64,000 nt of DNA from Leptobacterium flavescens (GCF_010671605.1 NZ_JAABOO010000003.1:186001-250000); one strand, 5' to 3'; positions 33,407 through 43,814 are shown, counted from the first letter of the stretch. Numbers and translations: made by a program. Notes: a model not told the origin generated them from the sequence alone.

Positions 33407-34406
33407 GCTCCTTTATTCTGGAAATAAATTGCTCGCGCTTATCCACCTGAAGTAAGAGAATATCGTATTCGCTGCTTAAGCCGTATATTTTTTCCATCTT
33501 ATGAGGTCTGGATAAATAAATAACAGTGTTGTGAGGTTCCAGCTTTCCAAGAGTTGCTAATTTGCTTATCTTCCTGTTCTCATCTTCTATATCCCTTGAT
33601 GTGGCTTCTATCTTTTCAATAGCATCGATGTCTATGATCGTATCTCCGAAAAGCCCGTTCTTTAAATGTATCTTGCTTTTCTTTATTTCAGAATGCCTCT
33701 TTAAAATGGCTTTGACATGCCCCAAAAACTGAAGGCCGCCGTAAATACTCAACACCAGAAGAATAAAAGCTACCACCGGACTCCACTTCATCAGCAGAAC
33801 GTGTACTACATAGGTCTCTATCCCTATTACAGCCAGAATACCTATCAGCATGGCGATCGATCCGTTTTCCTTATAATGGGTAAAGGAGTTCTCGCTTTTG
33901 CTTCGCTTTCCCCAGAGAAAAAATGCGTAATAAAGCATGGCGTAATCTGTAGCCATTATACGTGCAAGTTTAGGTTTTTCAAGCACTTTTTCAATACTCT
34001 CCCTGATGGCAATATAACTGTCTTTTTTGCGCTCGGGATGAGACATAAAGATCCTGGCGATCCGATAAAAATTATAAGCTATAAAACCTAATACAGCTAT
34101 TAACACCAACGGAAACACATAGGTTTTAATCAGGTTCAGATGATAATGCTGCTCTTCCGGTAGTAAAACGGTACTCAGAAGGATCCCAAAGGTAAAAAAG
34201 GGAACAGCCGTGATTTTCGGGATCTTCTTCTTGCGTATCAGTAGCAGATAGAGCACAGGAGCAAATAAAGTAAGATCGTAAGTAATACCTATCGCCAGTT
34301 CCGGATAGGTTTTGATCAGAGAGCTAAGGCTTAAAAAAACAGAAGAAAGGATGACTGCCAGGGGGAGCCCCAGGCTCAGGACGAGGTTTTTATTGCTAAT
34401 GGTCAT
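33393..34406 (-). CDS. Multi-pass membrane protein of unknown function
   Basis: A 337-residue protein that I do not assign to a family. About six membrane helices occupy roughly residues 9-230 (LSLGLPLAVILSSVFLSL, then VFPLVLIAVLGFIAYNFY, then LLMKWSPVVAFILLVLSIYGG). A cytoplasmic C-terminal domain of about 100 residues follows, with PH-like beta strands (SKIHLKNGLFGDTIIDIDAIEKIEA). A small inverted repeat AGCTAC-N6-GTAGCT lies 14 nt upstream of the start. It is convergent with the ABM gene. The role is unknown; a sensor or transport accessory is possible. Confidence 0.6.
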   Translation of the reverse strand: MTISNKNLVLSLGLPLAVILSSVFLSLSSLIKTYPELAIGITYDLTLFAPVLYLLLIRKKKIPKITAVPFFTFGILLSTVLLPEEQHYHLNLIKTYVFPLVLIAVLGFIAYNFYRIARIFMSHPERKKDSYIAIRESIEKVLEKPKLARIMATDYAMLYYAFFLWGKRSKSENSFTHYKENGSIAMLIGILAVIGIETYVVHVLLMKWSPVVAFILLVLSIYGGLQFLGHVKAILKRHSEIKKSKIHLKNGLFGDTIIDIDAIEKIEATSRDIEDENRKISKLATLGKLEPHNTVIYLSRPHKMEKIYGLSSEYDILLLQVDKREQFISRIKELKEL

Positions 34407-34500
34407 TTCTATTTGATTTAGCTACCTATAAGTAGCTCAAAACCCTGATTTGTTACAGTTTTTATCCGGAAATTACCGGAGGAACTACCTCCCAAAATAT

Positions 34501-34531
34501 TTGTCATCCTATTTATAAAAGTGTATTTTTA
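34501..34531 (+). promoter_or_regulatory. Likely promoter of glpK-glpD
   Basis: TTG at 34501-34503 (within TATTTG) is followed after 20 nt by TATTTTTA at 34524-34531, 7 of the 8 TAnnTTTG positions. The expected start site is near 34538, about 22 nt before the ATG of glpK. Confidence 0.45.
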
Positions 34532-34559
34532 GAACAAACTCTTATTCCTGTATTCCGCC

Positions 34560-36050
34560 ATGAAAGACCAATATATTATTTCCTTAGACCAGGGAACTAC
34601 CAGCTCCAGAGCACTCTTAATAAACAGTAAAGGAAAGATCGTCGGAATTGAACAGGAAGAGTTCGAACAGATCTTCCCCGAACCGGGTTGGGTAGAACAT
34701 GATCCTACAGAAATATTAAGGACACAACTGGAAGTCCTGGACCGGCTTCTTCAAAAGAATAAAGTGACCCCATCCGAAATAAAAGCTATAGGTATTACCA
34801 ACCAGCGGGAAACTACAGTGGTTTGGGACCGGCATAGCGGAAAACCGGTGTACAATGCCATAGTATGGCAGGATACACGCACTTCTGCTATTTGTGAAGA
34901 CCTGAAAAACAGAGGACTTTCAGAGCATATCAGGAATAGGACGGGCCTGGTCATCGATTCGTATTTTTCAGCTACCAAGATCAAATGGATCCTGGATCAT
35001 GTAGAGAGTGCCAGGGAAAAAGCAGAGAAGGGAGACCTACTTTTTGGGACCGTAGACAGCTGGCTGATATGGAATATGACCAAAGGAAAAATTCACGCTA
35101 CCGACTATAGTAATGCTTCGCGAACCATGTTATTTGATATCGTAAAATTACGATGGGATGACAGAATTGCTGAAGAACTTAGAATACCTGTAAAAATGCT
35201 CCCCGAAGTAAGACCTTCGATCGCAGATTTTGGAAGCTTCGATATACAAGGAGAAAAGATCCCTGTTTGGGGGGTAGCAGGAGATCAGCAGGCAGCACTG
35301 TTCGGGCAGGGATGCTTTAAAAAAGGCACCGCAAAAAACACCTATGGTACCGGATGTTTTATGTTGATGAATACCGGGGAGGATCCTCAGTTTTCAGACC
35401 ACGGACTTCTTACCACCATTGCCTGGGGAATAAACGGAAAAGTGTATTATGCCCTGGAGGGAAGTGTGTTTATAGCCGGAGCGGCTATACAGTGGCTGAG
35501 AGATGGACTTCAGATCATTGAATCCGTTGAAGAATCGGAGGAACTGGCAAAAAAGGTAACCGGAGAAAATCCGGTATATGTGGTCCCTGCATTTGCAGGA
35601 CTGGGAGCTCCCTATTGGGATATGTATGCACGCGGGGCTATTTTTGGACTTACCAGAGATACCGGAAAGAACCATATAGCCAGGGCCACCCTGGAATCAC
35701 TGGCCTATCAGACCAAAGATATTATCAGAGCCATGCAAAACGATTCCGGAACCAAATTAATGAACCTTCGGGTAGACGGAGGTGCCTGTGCCAATAATTT
35801 CCTGATGCAGTTCCAGGCCGATATCCTGAATACCGAAGTACTCCGGCCGGAGAATATAGAATCTACCGCCATGGGAGCCGCATTTATGGCAGGGATTGGA
35901 GTTGGGATGTGGACCCAGGAGAGCGTCAGTAGTAATAAGAAGATGGAACGCATATTTACTCCTGTCCTCAGAAAAGCCAAAAGAAAAGAATTGTATAAAG
36001 GCTGGAAAAAAGCTGTTAAAAGAACAAAAAACTGGTATGAAGAGAGTTGA
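34560..36050 (+). CDS. glpK: Glycerol kinase
   Basis: A 496-residue FGGY-family kinase phosphorylating glycerol to glycerol-3-phosphate. [11 protein letters not shown] is at the N-terminus, followed by [47 protein letters not shown] and the C-terminal [22 protein letters not shown] match glycerol kinases throughout. The coding region overlaps the start of glpD by 14 nt, so the two are translated as a pair. No glycerol facilitator gene is in the operon here, which is unusual for glp operons. Confidence 0.97.
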   Translation: MKDQYIISLDQGTTSSRALLINSKGKIVGIEQEEFEQIFPEPGWVEHDPTEILRTQLEVLDRLLQKNKVTPSEIKAIGITNQRETTVVWDRHSGKPVYNAIVWQDTRTSAICEDLKNRGLSEHIRNRTGLVIDSYFSATKIKWILDHVESAREKAEKGDLLFGTVDSWLIWNMTKGKIHATDYSNASRTMLFDIVKLRWDDRIAEELRIPVKMLPEVRPSIADFGSFDIQGEKIPVWGVAGDQQAALFGQGCFKKGTAKNTYGTGCFMLMNTGEDPQFSDHGLLTTIAWGINGKVYYALEGSVFIAGAAIQWLRDGLQIIESVEESEELAKKVTGENPVYVVPAFAGLGAPYWDMYARGAIFGLTRDTGKNHIARATLESLAYQTKDIIRAMQNDSGTKLMNLRVDGGACANNFLMQFQADILNTEVLRPENIESTAMGAAFMAGIGVGMWTQESVSSNKKMERIFTPVLRKAKRKELYKGWKKAVKRTKNWYEES

Positions 36051-37701
36051 ATTCTCCAATCTTAAAAGAGAACGATATGTCGAAAAACTAAGGAGTGAAG
36101 TTTTTGACCTTGTAGTTATCGGAGGAGGGATTACCGGAGCCGGTATCCTGCTGGACGCTGCTTCCCGCGGACTAAAAGTCGCACTCGTCGAAAAGAACGA
36201 TTTTGCCTCCGGAACCAGTAGTAAATCTACCAAACTCATACACGGAGGCCTCCGCTACTTAAAGCAATTCGATTTCTGGCTGGTAAAGGAAGTGGGATCT
36301 GAACGGGCTATCGTTCACAAATTGGCACCGCATCTGGTTATCCCGGAAAAAATGCTGCTTCCGCTTATTGAGCATGGTTCCTATGGAAAATGGTTAACCT
36401 CCATAGGACTTAAAGTATACGATATCCTGGCTCAGGTGGAAGGCGAAGATCAACGCAGAATGCTGGAGAAAAAAGAGGCCATGGATCTTGAGCCCCTGCT
36501 CCCGGAAGAGATCCTTAAAGGAGCCGGATACTATGCGGAATACAGAACCGATGATGCCCGTCTTACGCTCGAAAATATCAAAACAGCCCTGCAGTATGAT
36601 GCCACTCCTGTAAATTATACGAAGGTCTGTGACTTCCTTTATCAGAATGAAACGGTAAGAGGGGTTAAGGTAGAGGATGAGGTAAGCGGAGAGGAATACG
36701 AAATACGCTCTAAATATGTAATAAACGCTTCAGGCCCCTGGGTAGATGAATTAAGGGAAGTAAACAAATCAAAAAAAGGAAAGCGTCTGCACCTGACCAA
36801 AGGAGTCCACCTGGTCTTTCCATATGAAAAGCTCCCTGTAAAGCATTCGGTTTATTTCGATGTTCCCGACGGGCGGATGATATTTGCCATTCCCAGAGGA
36901 AAGATCACCTATGTGGGAACTACTGATACCAATTATGAGGATGATAAAGACAGGATCTCCGTAAACCTGGCAGATGCCATTTATCTGATCTCAGCAGTTA
37001 ACAATATGTTCCCGGAAGTGAACCTGGAAATGGAAGACATTATTTCCAGCTGGGCCGGACTTCGGCCCCTTATTCACGAAGAGGGAAAATCGGCATCGGA
37101 ATTGTCCCGTAAGGATGAGATCTTTACCTCAGATAGTGGCCTTTTCAGCATTGCGGGAGGGAAACTCACGGGTTACCGGAAAATGGCCGAGAGAGTGGTG
37201 AACAGGGTATGCCGGAAGTATGAAGAGGACTATGAACGGGAATTCAAAAAGAACTTTACGGATGAGATCCCCCTATGTGGCGGCCCCTTTCTCGATTATA
37301 ATGAAGTGAAATCATATATAGAAGAGGTCTTTGCCCGGATCAAAGACGACGGATTTACTCATTATGACGCCTGGTATCTGGTATCTAATTACGGTAGGCA
37401 GACCGAATGGATCCTGGAAAAATACAGGACTTTTAACGAAGGCGATACCTATGCAAAAATGATCCGTGCCGAACTAGGTTTTAGTCTGCAATATGAGATG
37501 GTACAAAGCCCGATGGACTTCCTTATCCGGAGAACGGGAAGGTTGTACTTCGATATCGGAAGTATTGGCAAATTACTGGAGGTGGTCCTTGCAGAATTTG
37601 CTGATGTTTTTGCATTGGATGAGGAAAAGATCGATCTGTACAGAAGTCTTATGCTAAATCTTGTAGAGCAGCATTCCGACTTCGGTTTCGACAGGATCTA
37701 A
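36037..37701 (+). CDS. glpD: Aerobic glycerol-3-phosphate dehydrogenase (FAD)
   Basis: 554 residues from the ATG at 36037; the frame extends far upstream inside glpK and is not used. The FAD Rossmann motif is [22 protein letters not shown] near the N-terminus. [13 protein letters not shown] and [10 protein letters not shown] are GlpD hallmarks, and a DAO_C-type C-terminal domain starts around residue 400. It oxidises glycerol-3-phosphate to DHAP and passes electrons to quinone at the inner membrane. It follows glpK directly. Its 3' end overlaps the convergent hydrolase gene by 4 nt. Confidence 0.96.
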   Translation: MKRVEFSNLKRERYVEKLRSEVFDLVVIGGGITGAGILLDAASRGLKVALVEKNDFASGTSSKSTKLIHGGLRYLKQFDFWLVKEVGSERAIVHKLAPHLVIPEKMLLPLIEHGSYGKWLTSIGLKVYDILAQVEGEDQRRMLEKKEAMDLEPLLPEEILKGAGYYAEYRTDDARLTLENIKTALQYDATPVNYTKVCDFLYQNETVRGVKVEDEVSGEEYEIRSKYVINASGPWVDELREVNKSKKGKRLHLTKGVHLVFPYEKLPVKHSVYFDVPDGRMIFAIPRGKITYVGTTDTNYEDDKDRISVNLADAIYLISAVNNMFPEVNLEMEDIISSWAGLRPLIHEEGKSASELSRKDEIFTSDSGLFSIAGGKLTGYRKMAERVVNRVCRKYEEDYEREFKKNFTDEIPLCGGPFLDYNEVKSYIEEVFARIKDDGFTHYDAWYLVSNYGRQTEWILEKYRTFNEGDTYAKMIRAELGFSLQYEMVQSPMDFLIRRTGRLYFDIGSIGKLLEVVLAEFADVFALDEEKIDLYRSLMLNLVEQHSDFGFDRI

Positions 37702-39122
37702 AACCACGGAATGGAAAAACTCTGCGATGCACAGGAGAGGTCCGGACTTGTTGCCGGATTGTCCAGGAATTCCCTGCATATTCTAAAGAAACACGGGTTA
37801 AACAAACTGTGACTGTCTGTCGGGAATTCTACAAAAAAGGAATTTTTCACACTCTTGGCGGCTTGCCTGGCATTACTGGTAGGTGTTACTGGATCAAAAC
37901 GCCCGTTGGCAAATAAGGTTGGAATATCAGATATTACGGGAGCATTTTCAATATCCCCGGCCCTGTGAGGATGCCATTTTTCAAGGATCTTTGCATCGTA
38001 ATTAAAATAAGAAGGCCCCGTAATAAAATCGGGATTGTTCTTCAGATCTTCTTCCAGATCCCTGGCTCCGTTAAAGGGCAATTCCTCATAGGCGTTTACC
38101 GAAAGATACATGGCAAAATTAATAAGATTGGTGGTGGCAACCGTTCTTTGCAGTGCCTGTGTCAAAGTTCTTTCGTCTCCTGAGTTAACTGCTTCCACAA
38201 AAGCAGGTACCAAACCGATGGTAGATCTGCTGTAAAGCAGCTGATGCGTTAGCAGGAGCATATCCTGAGAATTCAGGTGGAAATCTTTCCCCTGGTACTC
38301 AAAAACAACTGCTTTCTTATCTAAAGCATTCACCGTTTCGAAAAAGCGTTTTTTCAGATCGGGATATTTCTCATTACAGTCCGGGTCATTCTCACAGGCC
38401 TCAAAGGTTTTGGAAAGGGAGGCGTTGAAATTAGAGATAAAGTTGCTGTAGAGATCGGATTCGGGAGCAAAGACCCCAAATAATACCGACGAACGTACTT
38501 TCTCCGGAAAATCTCTCATATAGGTAAGCCCGAGGCGGGTACCGTAGGATCCTCCGAACAGGTTCCACTGCCGGTAACCCAGTTCTTTACGGAGATCTTC
38601 AAAATCTGCTGCATTTTCCCTGCTGTTATAAGCAGAAAGATCAAAATCTTTCTCCGAGATCTCCTGCCTACATTTCTTTAATCGCTTTTTTACTTCTTCA
38701 TACTCTTCTTTCGAATTGAGATCCATAGATAAAACATCGATCAGTTCATTTCCCATATCAGCACATACTGCATTGGAAAGTCCGGTACCACGCTGATCCA
38801 TCAGCACGATATCCCGGTCATTTCTCAGCGGATGATTCTCCCAGAAAGCCGCCATAAAAAGGGTAGAGCCACCGGGACCACCTTGCAGATAAACGATCGG
38901 ATCGGGTTTGGGATTCTCGCTTTTTGCCTTCAGGACAATATAGGCCAGTTTTATCTTTTTATCACTGTTGGACTCCCGGCTTTCCGGAACTTCAAGAAAG
39001 CCGTATTCGGTATCCGTATAATCCGCAAGCCTGCTGAGGCTGGCTTCCGCAGAAGCAATTTTTTCTGCTTTATTACAGGAATAGATCAAAAGGAGCAGAC
39101 CGATGAGAAGTAATTTTTTCAT
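37698..39122 (-). CDS. Exported alpha/beta hydrolase (S33 aminopeptidase-like lipoprotein)
   Basis: A 474-residue protein. The lipoprotein signal ends LLIYSC with Cys16. The oxyanion segment is YLQGGPGGSTLF, the nucleophile elbow is GGSYGTRLGL, and the late acid and His are in NGRFDPVTP and PTDSHSLF. This is the layout of the tricorn-interacting/proline-iminopeptidase group with a TAP-like C-terminal domain. It probably releases amino acids from short peptides outside the cytoplasm. Convergent with glpD, with no co-transcribed partner. Confidence 0.82.
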   Translation of the reverse strand: MKKLLLIGLLLLIYSCNKAEKIASAEASLSRLADYTDTEYGFLEVPESRESNSDKKIKLAYIVLKAKSENPKPDPIVYLQGGPGGSTLFMAAFWENHPLRNDRDIVLMDQRGTGLSNAVCADMGNELIDVLSMDLNSKEEYEEVKKRLKKCRQEISEKDFDLSAYNSRENAADFEDLRKELGYRQWNLFGGSYGTRLGLTYMRDFPEKVRSSVLFGVFAPESDLYSNFISNFNASLSKTFEACENDPDCNEKYPDLKKRFFETVNALDKKAVVFEYQGKDFHLNSQDMLLLTHQLLYSRSTIGLVPAFVEAVNSGDERTLTQALQRTVATTNLINFAMYLSVNAYEELPFNGARDLEEDLKNNPDFITGPSYFNYDAKILEKWHPHRAGDIENAPVISDIPTLFANGRFDPVTPTSNARQAAKSVKNSFFVEFPTDSHSLFNPCFFRICREFLDNPATSPDLSCASQSFSIPWF

Positions 39123-39182
39123 TTTTAGCTTGTTTGTTTAGAGGAGATGGTTTAAGCTAAAAATAGGGAATTTAATTCTTAA

Positions 39183-39626
39183 TTATTGTTTAATCATCGT
39201 TAAAATAAAGCCTTTGTCGTTCTCTCCCAGTACTTTTACCTGAAGTTTGTTATCGCCTATTTGGGTATAAATGATCTTTTTCGGAAAATCGTGCTCCGGG
39301 TTTTCAAAAGCGAAGACTTCCTTTATTTCCCGGTTGAGTTTAAAGTCGATCCCCTTACCCTGATTCTGATTTAAAACGGTGGCGGTGTAGATAATATCCT
39401 TCTTGTCTTTTCTGATCTGAAGGCGCTCTGTGGTGATCTCTTTCCCGTCCCTGATACGATAGGACCTGCCTGTTAAACCGTCCTTACCGTCTGCTTTCCA
39501 CTCCTCATAAGTTTCCTTGTTCTCTACTTTCCAGGTACCTTCAAGAAAACGGAGTTTATTGTCCTGTGCACAGGATTGTACAGTGAACAGGGCCATTAAA
39601 AACAAAAGGGGATAAACTTTTTTCAT
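39183..39626 (-). CDS. DUF6265-type lipoprotein
   Basis: 147 residues from the ATG at 39626, giving a signal ending TVQSC; the frame is open to 39749 but that part overlaps the AraC gene. It carries the short pattern RFLEGTWKVEN, then AFENPEHDFPKKIIYTQIGDNKL, typical of this lipocalin-like family. Unknown function. CAAAAATA at 39654-39661 (TATTTTTG on the minus strand) is an exact -7 match upstream of this start, suggesting it has its own promoter at the 3' end of the regulator gene. Confidence 0.72.
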   Translation of the reverse strand: MKKVYPLLFLMALFTVQSCAQDNKLRFLEGTWKVENKETYEEWKADGKDGLTGRSYRIRDGKEITTERLQIRKDKKDIIYTATVLNQNQGKGIDFKLNREIKEVFAFENPEHDFPKKIIYTQIGDNKLQVKVLGENDKGFILTMIKQ

Positions 39627-39699
39627 CTGTTTAAATTTATTTGGTTCTGTTCTCAAAAATAAAAGCTGTCCGGCAAAATGTATTGTAAAAAAACGCCAC

Positions 39700-40509
39700 T
39701 CAGTTTTTTGGCGGGGAGAGAAAGAAATTTGCCATGGTTTTTTCATCAAAACCGTAATCAGATGGGTTTTTCCCGCTAAACTCTTTAAAATTCTTTATAA
39801 AATGAGATTGGTCGTAATATCCGCATTGATATACGATATCCGACCATTTGGAATCTTCCTCTACACTTCTGAAGATATTGGAGAACCTGATGATCCTGAT
39901 ATAGAACTTGGGCGACAGCCCGACAGCCATCTTAAAATTGCGTTCCAGGCTTCGCATAGATACGGAAGTATATTCCTGCAGGTCATCTACACTAATTACC
40001 CCCTGGGAATCTATGATCTTTGATACCACCGTACGGACCGGGTTTTCCTTTATCTCTTTTTGTTCCAGATAAGCGGTGAACCAGTTTTCGGCAGCACTCA
40101 CTTTTTCCTCAAAACCTGCAGAGGAACAGGCTATTTGTTTTAAAGGTGATAAAGTTTGAAGGAGTTCTCCCTTAAGCGGAACTACTTTGTCTGTAAGCAG
40201 GTCCATTTGCAGATCGAAGAGTTCTCTCGGGGCAGTGGGCTGCATCTTAATTCCGAACATTCCTGTTTTTCCGGTATTCTCGAGAAAGAAATGATTCCTG
40301 ATCTGTCCGGCAAGGAGTTCCTTTTCCTGAAGTTCCCATTGCCCACTTATGTTTACCCTGTAAGGATCGGCATAGTGAAAGATGAGTTCGGGATAACCGT
40401 CGGGAATTATTTTTTCTTTTCCGCTTTGGGAGCTATCATCATTTAAGGACCAAAAGCTCCTGATAAAAGGGGAGAGTGAAGCAGATGGTTCTTTCAGATG
40501 GTAATCCAT
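39700..40509 (-). CDS. AraC-family transcriptional regulator
   Basis: A 269-residue regulator. An N-terminal ligand domain (IIPDGYPELIFHYADPYRVN, DUF6597-like) is followed by a C-terminal double HTH at about 165-255. The HTH segments are SVDDLQEYTSVSMRSLERNFKMAVGLSPKFYIRIIRF and DIVYQCGYYDQSHFIKNFKEFSGKNPSDY. The start codon overlaps the gpsA stop by one base (TAATG), so the two are translationally coupled. Why a regulator is tied to gpsA is not clear. It may act on the downstream DUF6265 gene. Confidence 0.88.
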   Translation of the reverse strand: MDYHLKEPSASLSPFIRSFWSLNDDSSQSGKEKIIPDGYPELIFHYADPYRVNISGQWELQEKELLAGQIRNHFFLENTGKTGMFGIKMQPTAPRELFDLQMDLLTDKVVPLKGELLQTLSPLKQIACSSAGFEEKVSAAENWFTAYLEQKEIKENPVRTVVSKIIDSQGVISVDDLQEYTSVSMRSLERNFKMAVGLSPKFYIRIIRFSNIFRSVEEDSKWSDIVYQCGYYDQSHFIKNFKEFSGKNPSDYGFDEKTMANFFLSPPKN

Positions 40510-41507
40510 TAATCCAGGCGATCCGTTAGTTTTTTAAATACCTTCTTGGCTTCCTTTCCATTGTAGAGGATCTCGTATACCGCGTCTATGATGGGCGTAT
40601 TTCTGCTTTTGAATTTTTCGTTGATAAGGCGGGCACTTTTAGCCGCATAATAACCTTCGGCCACCATATTCATTTCCATCATGGCGCTTTTTACCGTATA
40701 GCCTTTACCTATCATATTACCGAACATACGGTTCCGGCTGAAAACCGAATAACCCGTTACCAGCAGGTCGCCCAGATAGGCAGAGTTGTTGATATTTCTC
40801 TTCATACGGTGAATGCGCTTTATAAAGCGTTTCATCTCCCGAATGGCATTACTCATCAAAACACTCTGGAAATTATCCCCATATCCCATACCATGAGCAA
40901 TCCCGGCTGCAATAGCGTAGATATTCTTAAGCATGGCGGCATATTCCGTTCCGATAATATCGTCGGAGATCTTGGTCTTTATATAGTCGCTGCTCACACA
41001 TTTGGCCACGAGCTTTGCCTTTTTTTCGTCGGCGCAGGCAATGGTAAGATAGGAAAGTCGCTCCAGGGCTACCTCCTCTGCGTGACAAGGCCCTGTGATG
41101 ACCCCTATATTTTCAAAAGGAATATCGTATTCTTTGTGGAAATGCTCCCCGACGATCAGCCCCGTTTCGGGAACAATACCCTTAATGGCCGAAAAGACGA
41201 TCTTGTCTTTTAAAGAAACATTTATCTTTTCGAGCTCCTTGGATAAAAATGCCGATGGAATGGCAAAAATAAGATAGTCTGCTTCGGAGATGATTTCATT
41301 GATGTCATTGCTGATCTTTAACTGCTCTGTATGAAATTCTACAGAACTCAGATAGTTGGGATTATGTTTGGCGTTCAGCAAATGTTCCTTTGCATAAACA
41401 CTTCGCATATACCACCCGATCTCATCCAGATTTTCAGTTAACATTTTGACAATTGCAGTTGCCCAGCTTCCTCCTCCTAAAACTGCAAACTTTGGTGACT
41501 TGTCCAT
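40509..41507 (-). CDS. gpsA: Glycerol-3-phosphate dehydrogenase [NAD(P)+]
   Basis: 332 residues. It reduces DHAP to sn-glycerol-3-phosphate for phospholipid synthesis. The NAD-binding motif is VLGGGSWATAIVKML, GPCHAEEVA is typical, and the catalytic Lys lies in GTEYAAMLKNIYAIAAGIAHGMGYGDN. CAAAAATA at 41527-41534 (TATTTTTG on the minus strand) is an exact -7 match about 20 nt upstream. It is the first gene of a unit with the AraC regulator. Confidence 0.95.
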   Translation of the reverse strand: MDKSPKFAVLGGGSWATAIVKMLTENLDEIGWYMRSVYAKEHLLNAKHNPNYLSSVEFHTEQLKISNDINEIISEADYLIFAIPSAFLSKELEKINVSLKDKIVFSAIKGIVPETGLIVGEHFHKEYDIPFENIGVITGPCHAEEVALERLSYLTIACADEKKAKLVAKCVSSDYIKTKISDDIIGTEYAAMLKNIYAIAAGIAHGMGYGDNFQSVLMSNAIREMKRFIKRIHRMKRNINNSAYLGDLLVTGYSVFSRNRMFGNMIGKGYTVKSAMMEMNMVAEGYYAAKSARLINEKFKSRNTPIIDAVYEILYNGKEAKKVFKKLTDRLD

Positions 41508-41635
41508 AAAGTATTAATTCTGGTGCCAAAAATAAATAAAAAAACAACCATCTTGTTAAATGCTGATTATCAATAGGTTAAAAATTTTGGCATATTAATT
41601 GGTTAGGCCTAATTGTAACCTTAAAAGACAAGCCT

Positions 41636-42571
41636 ATGAAAGCTGTAAAACTACTATTTGGATTTTTATTTTTGTTTGTGATGACGGTTTCCTGCGATAC
41701 TCAGGTAATCATTGAAGATGATATTATTATCGAAGAACCTGTCTTTTCGTTAAACCAATTACTGACCTCTTATGATCTTTGGTATGTAAATATTAATGAG
41801 ACCACAGGAAACGGGGAAGTACCTTTTTTACAGAAGGCGTTTACAGTGTCTTTCAGGTCAGGAGTATTATATGCCAACAACAATCTTGTGGGTATTGGAG
41901 ATAAAGGAAACGGACTCGGAATAGATATTGGAGATTACGATACCTATGGCGAATTTCTCGAGGTTTCCCATGATGCCGACGGTTATATGGAACTGGAGGT
42001 TTTTCCTCTGAGTGCCAACAGAATCAGAATGTATCACAGGCCGTCCAATACTTCCTATTACCTGACAGGTTATTACAGGCACAATTTTGATTACGACCTG
42101 GTGTTCTATGACAATATCACTTATTTTTTACAGGAGTATGAAGTATGGGAAAAGACATATACAAGCCAGGAAGGAGCGATTAATAAGTTTGATGCTGAGA
42201 ATTTTTTACAATTTTTAACAGGTGATGATACCATTTTTAGGTCCTCAACAGACAAAAATGGCACGGGAATTGATAATATATTTTGGGATTATGAAGGTGT
42301 TTATAGTGTGCAAAATGTGAAGGGTGATTTGTACGTAAAAACTTTAACATTAGATTATGACTTTTTGAATAATGATTACTTTGAGCTCACCGTTATTAAT
42401 GATAATACTATAGAATTATTTCACCCGAATTCTGGCACGGTTTATGAGTTTAAAGGTAGAGGGTACATAGAGTTCCTGAGAGGAACAAATGAAGCAAAGA
42501 AGCGAGAGAAAAAAGTACTTCCTACGATGAGCATAGAAAGAAAGAGTGAAAGAAAAAGTATTACAATATAG
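41636..42571 (+). CDS. Conserved flavobacterial lipoprotein next to nadD
   Basis: A 311-residue protein. The lipoprotein signal ends VMTVSC with Cys20, then acidic residues (EDDIIIEE). Two similar beta-rich halves can be seen: SYDLWYVNINETTGNGEVPFLQKAFTVSF..GVLYANNNLVGIG, and later FLTGDDTIFRSSTDKNGTGIDNIFWDYEG. From memory, this family sits beside nadD in many Flavobacteriaceae and is often mislabelled as a nicotinate-mononucleotide adenylyltransferase because of that neighbour. It has no such active site. The basic C-terminal tail is KKREKKVLP. Function unknown; surface or periplasmic. Confidence 0.72.
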   Translation: MKAVKLLFGFLFLFVMTVSCDTQVIIEDDIIIEEPVFSLNQLLTSYDLWYVNINETTGNGEVPFLQKAFTVSFRSGVLYANNNLVGIGDKGNGLGIDIGDYDTYGEFLEVSHDADGYMELEVFPLSANRIRMYHRPSNTSYYLTGYYRHNFDYDLVFYDNITYFLQEYEVWEKTYTSQEGAINKFDAENFLQFLTGDDTIFRSSTDKNGTGIDNIFWDYEGVYSVQNVKGDLYVKTLTLDYDFLNNDYFELTVINDNTIELFHPNSGTVYEFKGRGYIEFLRGTNEAKKREKKVLPTMSIERKSERKSITI

Positions 42572-42600
42572 TTGATTTTTTTGGTTGGTTATTTAGTTTG

Positions 42601-42644
42601 GAAACCGCTCTCTGGTAGCAATACTTGAGGGCGGTTTCTTTTTT
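42601..42644 (+). terminator. Rho-independent terminator
   Basis: GAAACCGCTCTC pairs with GAGGGCGGTTTC over 12 bp (one G-U) around a 14-nt loop, followed by six T. It ends the lipoprotein mRNA against the convergent nadD. Confidence 0.88.
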
Positions 42645-43227
42645 ACCTGTAAAAATTCATCTCGTCTACGTACTTCCACACTGCTTCCGGAAGTAACGGC
42701 CGGATGTTTTTCTTTTCTTTGATAGCGTTCCTGATAAAGGTGGATGAGATCTCCATAACCGGAGCATCAACCGGATGTATTCTTTCATGCCCTTCGAATT
42801 CGTCAGGGATCTGCCCTTTGGATACTCTCGGATAAACATAGATATGATGGTTCTTAAGGATCACCTCGTAGTTCTTCCATTTGTGGAAGCTCTTGAGGTT
42901 GTCCTCGCCCATAATAAGCGCAAATTCGTGCAGAGGATACTTCTCCTGAATATAGGCCAGGGTATTTACCGTGTAGTTGGGTTGAGGAAGCTTAAACTCG
43001 ATATCGGTAGGCTTTAGCCTGGGGTAATCTTTTGTTGCTTCATAAACCATCTGATAGCGGTGATGATTATCCAGAAGAGAGCTCTTTTTCTTAAAGGGAT
43101 TATGAGGGGTAATGACCAGCCATATCTCATCCAGGTCACTGAATTCCGCCATATGATTGGCAATGGCAAGATGCCCGCTGTGAACAGGGTTAAAAGTACC
43201 GAAGTATAACCCTATCTTTTTTCTCAT
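42643..43227 (-). CDS. nadD: Nicotinate-nucleotide adenylyltransferase
   Basis: 194 residues. It forms deamido-NAD from nicotinate mononucleotide and ATP. The nucleotidyltransferase motifs GLYFGTFNPVHSGHLAIA (HxGH) and ISSTFIR are present. Its start overlaps gmk by 4 nt (ATGA type), as the last gene of the yicC-gmk-nadD operon, a common flavobacterial arrangement. Confidence 0.96.
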   Translation of the reverse strand: MRKKIGLYFGTFNPVHSGHLAIANHMAEFSDLDEIWLVITPHNPFKKKSSLLDNHHRYQMVYEATKDYPRLKPTDIEFKLPQPNYTVNTLAYIQEKYPLHEFALIMGEDNLKSFHKWKNYEVILKNHHIYVYPRVSKGQIPDEFEGHERIHPVDAPVMEISSTFIRNAIKEKKNIRPLLPEAVWKYVDEMNFYR

Positions 43228-43814
43228 TTTTCTTCTGCTTTATTAAGGCCGATAAAATTTGCTACCAATTCATAGGCTTCTGCCTTGGCAGTATCCAGAT
43301 CAATATTGTTGATGACCGTATCGAACTGAGGAGCCGTAGCCAGTTCTACTGAAGCTTTAGCTACCCTCATATTGATCTTGTCCTCACTCTCTGTTTTTCT
43401 TTTCTTCAGGCGTATCTTCAGCTCGTCTACACTTGGAGGCTTTACAAAGACCGCCAGGGTTTGATCGGGGAATTTCTTTTTAATTCTCAGACCGCCTACC
43501 ACATCAATATCGAAGATAACGTGTTTTCCCTTAGCCCAGATACGCTCGATCTCGGTCTTAAGAGTTCCGTAAAAATTATCCCTGTACACTTCTTCCCATT
43601 CCAGAAAATCACCGTTCTTAATATGGTTTTTAAAATCTTTCAGGGAAATAAAGTAATAATGCTGCCCGTCTACCTCTTCACCTCTCGGTGCTCTGGAAGT
43701 GGCCGAGATAGAAAATTCCAGGTTTAGTTCCGGGTATTGTAAAAGATGCCTTACTATAGTGGTTTTACCCGATCCGGAGGGAGCGGAAAAAATAATAAGC
43801 TTTCCCTGCTTCAT
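43224..43814 (-). CDS. gmk: Guanylate kinase
   Basis: 196 residues. It phosphorylates GMP to GDP. The P-loop is SAPSGSGKTTI at the N-terminus. SATSRAPRGEEVDGQHYYF is the GMP-binding region, and the lid contains RLKKRKTESEDKINMRVAKA. The start codon shares one base with the yicC stop, and the end overlaps nadD. Confidence 0.97.
   Translation of the reverse strand: MKQGKLIIFSAPSGSGKTTIVRHLLQYPELNLEFSISATSRAPRGEEVDGQHYYFISLKDFKNHIKNGDFLEWEEVYRDNFYGTLKTEIERIWAKGKHVIFDIDVVGGLRIKKKFPDQTLAVFVKPPSVDELKIRLKKRKTESEDKINMRVAKASVELATAPQFDTVINNIDLDTAKAEAYELVANFIGLNKAEEK

Noticed and set aside
35896-36036. N-terminal extension of glpD inside glpK
   Set aside because: It lies in an alternative frame of glpK; the GlpD family start matches the ATG at 36037.
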